Below the pieces are notes generated by a model. It was given only the letters and a program-made list of their open reading frames with translations. It was not told where the DNA came from and did not search any database. The position numbers were made by a program, and so were the translations under genes. Below, piece by piece: positions 61,164 through 64,000 of a stretch of 64,000 nucleotides of DNA (its first letter is position 1; every line of letters begins with the position of its first letter). This DNA comes from Planctomonas psychrotolerans (lineage in GTDB: Bacteria; Actinomycetota; Actinomycetes; Actinomycetales; Microbacteriaceae): positions 2,126,400-2,190,399 of the forward strand of contig NZ_SJEV01000001.1 of NCBI RefSeq assembly GCF_008642235.1. The letters run 5' to 3'.

Positions 61164-61690
61164 TGCGCGCTGCGATGGGTGCGGGCGAGATTCCGGGGGA
61201 GTATGCGGGGGCGCAAGCGGGGACGAGCGCCGGGATGCGCGCGGCGCGGGTCGTGCTGCTGGTGGTCGGCGTGCTGACCCTCGCCTGGGGTGGCTACGTG
61301 CTGCTCGATACCCAGCGCCCGGACCAGGTGGTCGGTGTGCTCGTGTGGATCGTCGCCGCGATCGTCGTGCACGACGGCATCCTCGCGCCGCTGGTACTCG
61401 CGGCGAGCGTGGTGCTGCGCCGCAGCGGCCGGCGCCTGCCCGGGGTGGTGCTCGCTATCCTGCAGGGCGCTGTGGTGGTCGGGGTGATCTTCACGCTCGT
61501 CGTGGTGCCGGAGATCTACGCGAAGACGCTCGGCCCCGCCAACCCCACCGTGTTGCCGGGCGATTACGCGTTCCGGCTCGGGATGCTGTGGCTGGTGCTT
61601 GCCCTACTGACCGCCCTGCTCATCGGGCTCTACTACCTGGTCGGGCGGAACTCCCTCGTCGAGCGGAACTCCGCCGCCCGGCGAGACTAG
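61163..61690 (+). CDS. Membrane protein of unknown function, linked to the oxidoreductase
   Basis: I do not recognise a characterised family. The 175 residues hold about four membrane segments (VVLLVVGVLTLAWGGYVLL, VVGVLVWIVAAIVVHDGIL, GVVLAILQGAVVVGVIFTL, LGMLWLVLALLTALLIGLYYLV) with a VVHDGILAPL motif and a loop PEIYAKTLGPANPTVLPGDY. The first 25 residues are Ala/Gly-rich. Its ATG overlaps the oxidoreductase stop (TGATG), so it is probably a partner or assembly protein. The stop shares CTAG with the convergent methyltransferase gene. Confidence 0.8.
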   Translation: MRAAMGAGEIPGEYAGAQAGTSAGMRAARVVLLVVGVLTLAWGGYVLLDTQRPDQVVGVLVWIVAAIVVHDGILAPLVLAASVVLRRSGRRLPGVVLAILQGAVVVGVIFTLVVVPEIYAKTLGPANPTVLPGDYAFRLGMLWLVLALLTALLIGLYYLVGRNSLVERNSAARRD

Positions 61691-62409
61691 GCCGCGCGGC
61701 GCTCCAGCCGGCAGAAGGTGCGGCCGCCGCGGCCCCAGGTCTGATCCACCCGCAGACCGACGCCCCCGGCTCGCGATTCCAGCGCGGTGCTGCCGATCTC
61801 GGCCCACGGGAAGGGCGCGCTCTGTTCGCCGCGAGAGTCGACGACGGTGCAGTCGAAGGTGCGGTCGAGCTCGCGGTCGTCGCTCACCTCGATGATCACG
61901 GCACCGCCGGGAGCGAGGAGTTCCTCGCACCGGCGCAGCAGCACGGTCGGGTCCCCGCCGATGCCGATGTTGCCGTCGACGAGCAGGATGGTTCCCCACG
62001 CCGCCTCAGGGGGGAGCTCCTCGAACACAGACTGGTTCAGCACCGAGAGCCCGGACTCGGTGGCGATCTGCACCGCCGTGGGCGACACGTCGAGTCCGAG
62101 GGAGCTCAGCCCGGCGTCCACGGCCGCGCGCACCATCCGTCCGGGTCCGCACCCCACGTCGAGCACGGGGCCTCGCGCGCCCTCGAGCAGACTGCGGTCG
62201 ACGGCATCGGCGTCGGCGTTCCACCGGCTCACGTGCATCGGTGCCGAGTCGGAACCGGCGTCGCCGTTCGGTTGCGGGGAGGCGCGGTGCTCGCGGAGGT
62301 ACAGCACGGCTCCGCTGCGGCGCAACGCCCGGGCGTACGGTTCGGTGCCGCCGGACCCGAATGCGGGTTCGGCTTCGGAGTCGTCGCTCCGGTCGAGGAA
62401 GACCGTCAT
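61687..62409 (-). CDS. SAM-dependent methyltransferase
   Basis: A 240-residue class I methyltransferase: motif I VLDVGCGPGRMVRAAVDAG, LGLDVSPTAVQIA, LLVDGNIGIGGDP and LLAPGGAVIIEVSDD. In actinobacteria this type often sits beside DUF2064 and GT2 genes and a molybdopterin oxidoreductase, as here. Its ATG overlaps the stop of the DUF2064 gene (ATGA). The acceptor is unknown. Confidence 0.87.
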   Translation of the reverse strand: MTVFLDRSDDSEAEPAFGSGGTEPYARALRRSGAVLYLREHRASPQPNGDAGSDSAPMHVSRWNADADAVDRSLLEGARGPVLDVGCGPGRMVRAAVDAGLSSLGLDVSPTAVQIATESGLSVLNQSVFEELPPEAAWGTILLVDGNIGIGGDPTVLLRRCEELLAPGGAVIIEVSDDRELDRTFDCTVVDSRGEQSAPFPWAEIGSTALESRAGGVGLRVDQTWGRGGRTFCRLERRAA

Positions 62410-63113
62410 GCCGTGCCCCCGTCCCCGTGTCGACCGTTCCCGTTTCGCGCAGCCCCGTCTCGCGCATCCTCCGCGCCGGGCGGTGCGAATGCCGCCAGCA
62501 GTGCCGCAAACCTACTCCCGGGGATCGTTCGTGCCACCTCCCGGGCGGTGGCGATCGTGTCGACGTCGGTGAGCATCGGCAGGTCGCGCACCGCGAGACC
62601 GGCGGACTCCAGCCGCGCGCGCTGCATCGCCCCGGTGTCGTCGCGGGACATCGGCACGCCGCGCACGAGGTCGCCGGAGGGATGGCTGAGTCCCAGAGCC
62701 CAGAATCCGCCGTCGGAGGCGGGTCCGAACCAGGCGGCCGGGGCGGCGGACCCGACGTCGTCGACGTCGACGTCGGCGAAGAACGGCGCGAGGTGGGCGG
62801 CGGTGACCTGGGGCGTGTCCATGCCGATCAGCATGGTCGGGCCCTCGCAGAGGTCGAAGATGGCTGCGATGCGCTCGTCGAGGCCGCCGGTCGTCTGAGG
62901 TATCACGTCGAACTCTTCGGAGCCGACCGGTGGTCGGTTGCCGTCGAAGTAGAGGATGCGGCGGGTCGCCGGAACGGCGAGGGCCGCCTCGAGGGTCGAG
63001 GAGAGGCTGGCCGCGGCGAGGTCGGCCGCCTGCTCCAACGTGAGGGGCGGATGCAGGCGGGTCTTCACCCGCCCGGGCAGGCACTCCTTGGCGATGACGA
63101 CGAGGGTGCTCAC
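62406..63113 (-). CDS. DUF2064 / TIGR04282-type glycosyltransferase
   Basis: A 235-residue protein of the nucleotide-sugar transferase-like fold: STLVVIAKECLPGRVKTRL, ILYFDGNRPP, PTMLIGMDTPQVTAAHLAPFF, FGPASDGGFWALGL and LTDVDTIATA. The family has a nucleotidyltransferase-like fold and is associated with GT2 partners; it is sometimes named for arsenosugar clusters. A Gly/Asn/Asp-rich C-terminal tail ends the chain. The GTG start shares GTGA with the GT2 stop. Confidence 0.87.
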   Translation of the reverse strand: MSTLVVIAKECLPGRVKTRLHPPLTLEQAADLAAASLSSTLEAALAVPATRRILYFDGNRPPVGSEEFDVIPQTTGGLDERIAAIFDLCEGPTMLIGMDTPQVTAAHLAPFFADVDVDDVGSAAPAAWFGPASDGGFWALGLSHPSGDLVRGVPMSRDDTGAMQRARLESAGLAVRDLPMLTDVDTIATAREVARTIPGSRFAALLAAFAPPGAEDARDGAARNGNGRHGDGGTA

Positions 63114-63778
63114 CGGCGCACCTCGGCGAGGAGCCGGGACATGTCGCGGATGGCCACGATCGTTCCGCGCACGGTGCCGGTCACCTTCGATCGCCCGATC
63201 CGTGGCGCGTACGGGGTGTCGACCTCGGTGATGCGCCAGCCGGCGTCCGCAGCCCTCAACACCATCTCCAGCGGGTAGCCGCTCCGCCGGTCGAGCAGGT
63301 CGAGGGCGAGGAGGTCGGTTCGTCGGGCGGCCCGCATGGGACCGAGGTCGTGCACGCGCACCTTGGCGATGCGGCGCATCAGGTAGGAGAGGGCGACGTT
63401 GGCGAACCGGGCGTGCACCGGCCACGCGCGCCGGGTCGTGGTGCGGCGTCGTCCGAGCGTGAGATCCGTCTCTCCGTTCCGCACCGGGTCGACGAGGAGC
63501 GGCAGGTCGGCCGGATTCATGGACGCGTCGGCGTCGCAGAACGCCACGATCGGGGCCTCGGCGGCGAGCAACCCGGCGTGCGCGGCGGAGCCGAATCCGC
63601 GTCGGGGTTCGGTCACCACGAGGGCGCCGTGCTCGCGGGCGATGGCGGCGGTGCGGTCGGTGGAGCCGTTGTCCACGACGATCGCCCGGTAGCCCTCCGG
63701 AAGCCGGGACAGCACCCACGGCAACGCGCCCTCCTCGTTCAGGCAGGGGAGCACCACGTCGACGGAGGGGGAGGTCAC
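63110..63778 (-). CDS. Family 2 glycosyltransferase
   Basis: A 222-residue GT-A-fold glycosyltransferase: VDVVLPCLNEEGALPWVL, IVVDNGSTDRTAAIA, EPRRGFGSAAHAGLLAA and the metal-binding CDADASMNP (DxD), then a GT2 end with GYPLEMVLRAADAGWRI and IGRSKVTGT. It has no membrane segments. It is the first gene of a three-gene operon with DUF2064 and methyltransferase. The product is probably a polyprenyl-linked sugar. TAGGGT lies 6 nt before the GTG. Confidence 0.9.
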   Translation of the reverse strand: MTSPSVDVVLPCLNEEGALPWVLSRLPEGYRAIVVDNGSTDRTAAIAREHGALVVTEPRRGFGSAAHAGLLAAEAPIVAFCDADASMNPADLPLLVDPVRNGETDLTLGRRRTTTRRAWPVHARFANVALSYLMRRIAKVRVHDLGPMRAARRTDLLALDLLDRRSGYPLEMVLRAADAGWRITEVDTPYAPRIGRSKVTGTVRGTIVAIRDMSRLLAEVRR

Positions 63779-63784
63779 TCTTGA

Positions 63785-63790
63785 ACCCTA
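63785..63790 (-). promoter_or_regulatory. -10 box for the GT2 operon, leaderless
   Basis: TAGGGT on the minus strand, 6 nt upstream of the GTG at 63778. Confidence 0.5.
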
Positions 63791-63893
63791 AGAGGCTTCG
63801 GCTGGGAACGCGCGGGTGGGCGGGCCGCGCGGCAGGCGGCGCAGCGCGGGTACACCGGTCAGGGCGCACGGGGGACGCGCAGACGAGGCGACC

Positions 63894-63899
63894 TATCCT
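63894..63899 (+). promoter_or_regulatory. -10 box for the last gene, leaderless
   Basis: TATCCT followed by 6 nt and the GTG at 63906, identical to the arrangement at 27659. Confidence 0.5.
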
Positions 63900-63905
63900 G
63901 AGTGC

Positions 63906-64000
63906 GTGAACGGAACTGGCGCGGTGCGGGGCACTCGATGGGCCGCGCTCGCGGGGATCGTGAGTGCCGCCGCGGTGCTCGCCGTTGCCGAACTGCTCGC
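63906..64000 (+). CDS. N-terminus of a probable membrane molybdopterin oxidoreductase, 3' truncated
   Basis: Thirty-one complete codons are visible before the window ends: VNGTGAVRGTRWAALAG followed by IVSAAAVLAVAELLA. A basic start and one hydrophobic helix with AALAG and AVAELLA resemble the N-terminus of actinobacterial membrane-anchored SUOX-like molybdopterin proteins, which are commonly divergent from a GT2-DUF2064-methyltransferase operon. This identity is inference from 31 residues and context only. Confidence 0.45.
   Translation, partial: MNGTGAVRGTRWAALAGIVSAAAVLAVAELL

Overview
The window is about 64 kb of a high-GC actinobacterial chromosome. The gene content (actinobacterial-type prpDBC, MoeZ-type E1-rhodanese protein, GlsB-type membrane protein, several plant-sugar hydrolases with LacI regulators, a type III PKS operon) and the many start codons sitting 5-7 nt after a TANNNT -10 box suggest the family Microbacteriaceae. 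The genus cannot be fixed from sequence alone. I see no rRNA, tRNA, insertion sequence, CRISPR array or replication origin. Coding density is very high, most operons are joined by 4-nt ATGA/GTGA overlaps, and nearly all gaps are below 200 bp.

Layout. 1-9155: aldo/keto reductase end, MFS exporter, GNAT, a GH127 + SDR sugar operon with its divergent LacI regulator and two clear operators, thiolase, MBL hydrolase, quinol monooxygenase-like protein. 9156-17389: second MBL protein, HrpA helicase, YyaL-type DUF255 protein, zinc alcohol dehydrogenase, GlsB protein. 17526-18550: a 58-residue membrane protein with a probable leaderless 11-codon leader peptide, and a Pr6Pr-type membrane protein. 18573-22900: a translationally coupled operon of type III PKS, methyltransferase, FAD monooxygenase and FUSC-type transporter. 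22981-24953: O-acetylhomoserine sulfhydrylase plus CoA-binding protein. 25095-34567: galactoside use (Gfo/Idh oxidoreductase, GH27, LacI, GH36, two ABC permeases and a binding lipoprotein). 34653-38140: YeiH transporter, protein O-mannosyltransferase, RsmI. 38403-41978: prpDBC methylcitrate cycle. 41980-43378: a repeat-bounded single-gene cassette (AbiEi/DUF559-like). 43398-48518: metG, tatD, rsmA, phosphatase, ispE housekeeping run. 48581-52174: histidine kinase, two single-domain response regulators and a REC-PIG-L fusion in one operon. 52280-61690: two membrane mannosyltransferases surrounding molybdenum cofactor genes (moeZ, moaD, moaA, modA, modB) and a cytochrome b-molybdopterin oxidoreductase fusion. 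61687-64000: methyltransferase, DUF2064 and GT2 glycosyltransferases, and the start of what looks like another membrane molybdopterin protein.

How the parts work together. The first 35 kb has the look of a plant-associated saprophyte: arabinofuranosidase, two alpha-galactosidase families and an ABC importer, each near a LacI regulator with recognisable palindromic operators. Propionyl-CoA is cleared by prpDBC. The molybdenum block supplies cofactor for the SUOX-like redox proteins at 59904 and probably at 63906. The two most unusual loci are the 1.25-kb cassette bounded by 14-bp inverted repeats around an AbiEi/DUF559-like gene, and the two-component operon whose REC-PIG-L protein has lost canonical metal ligands.
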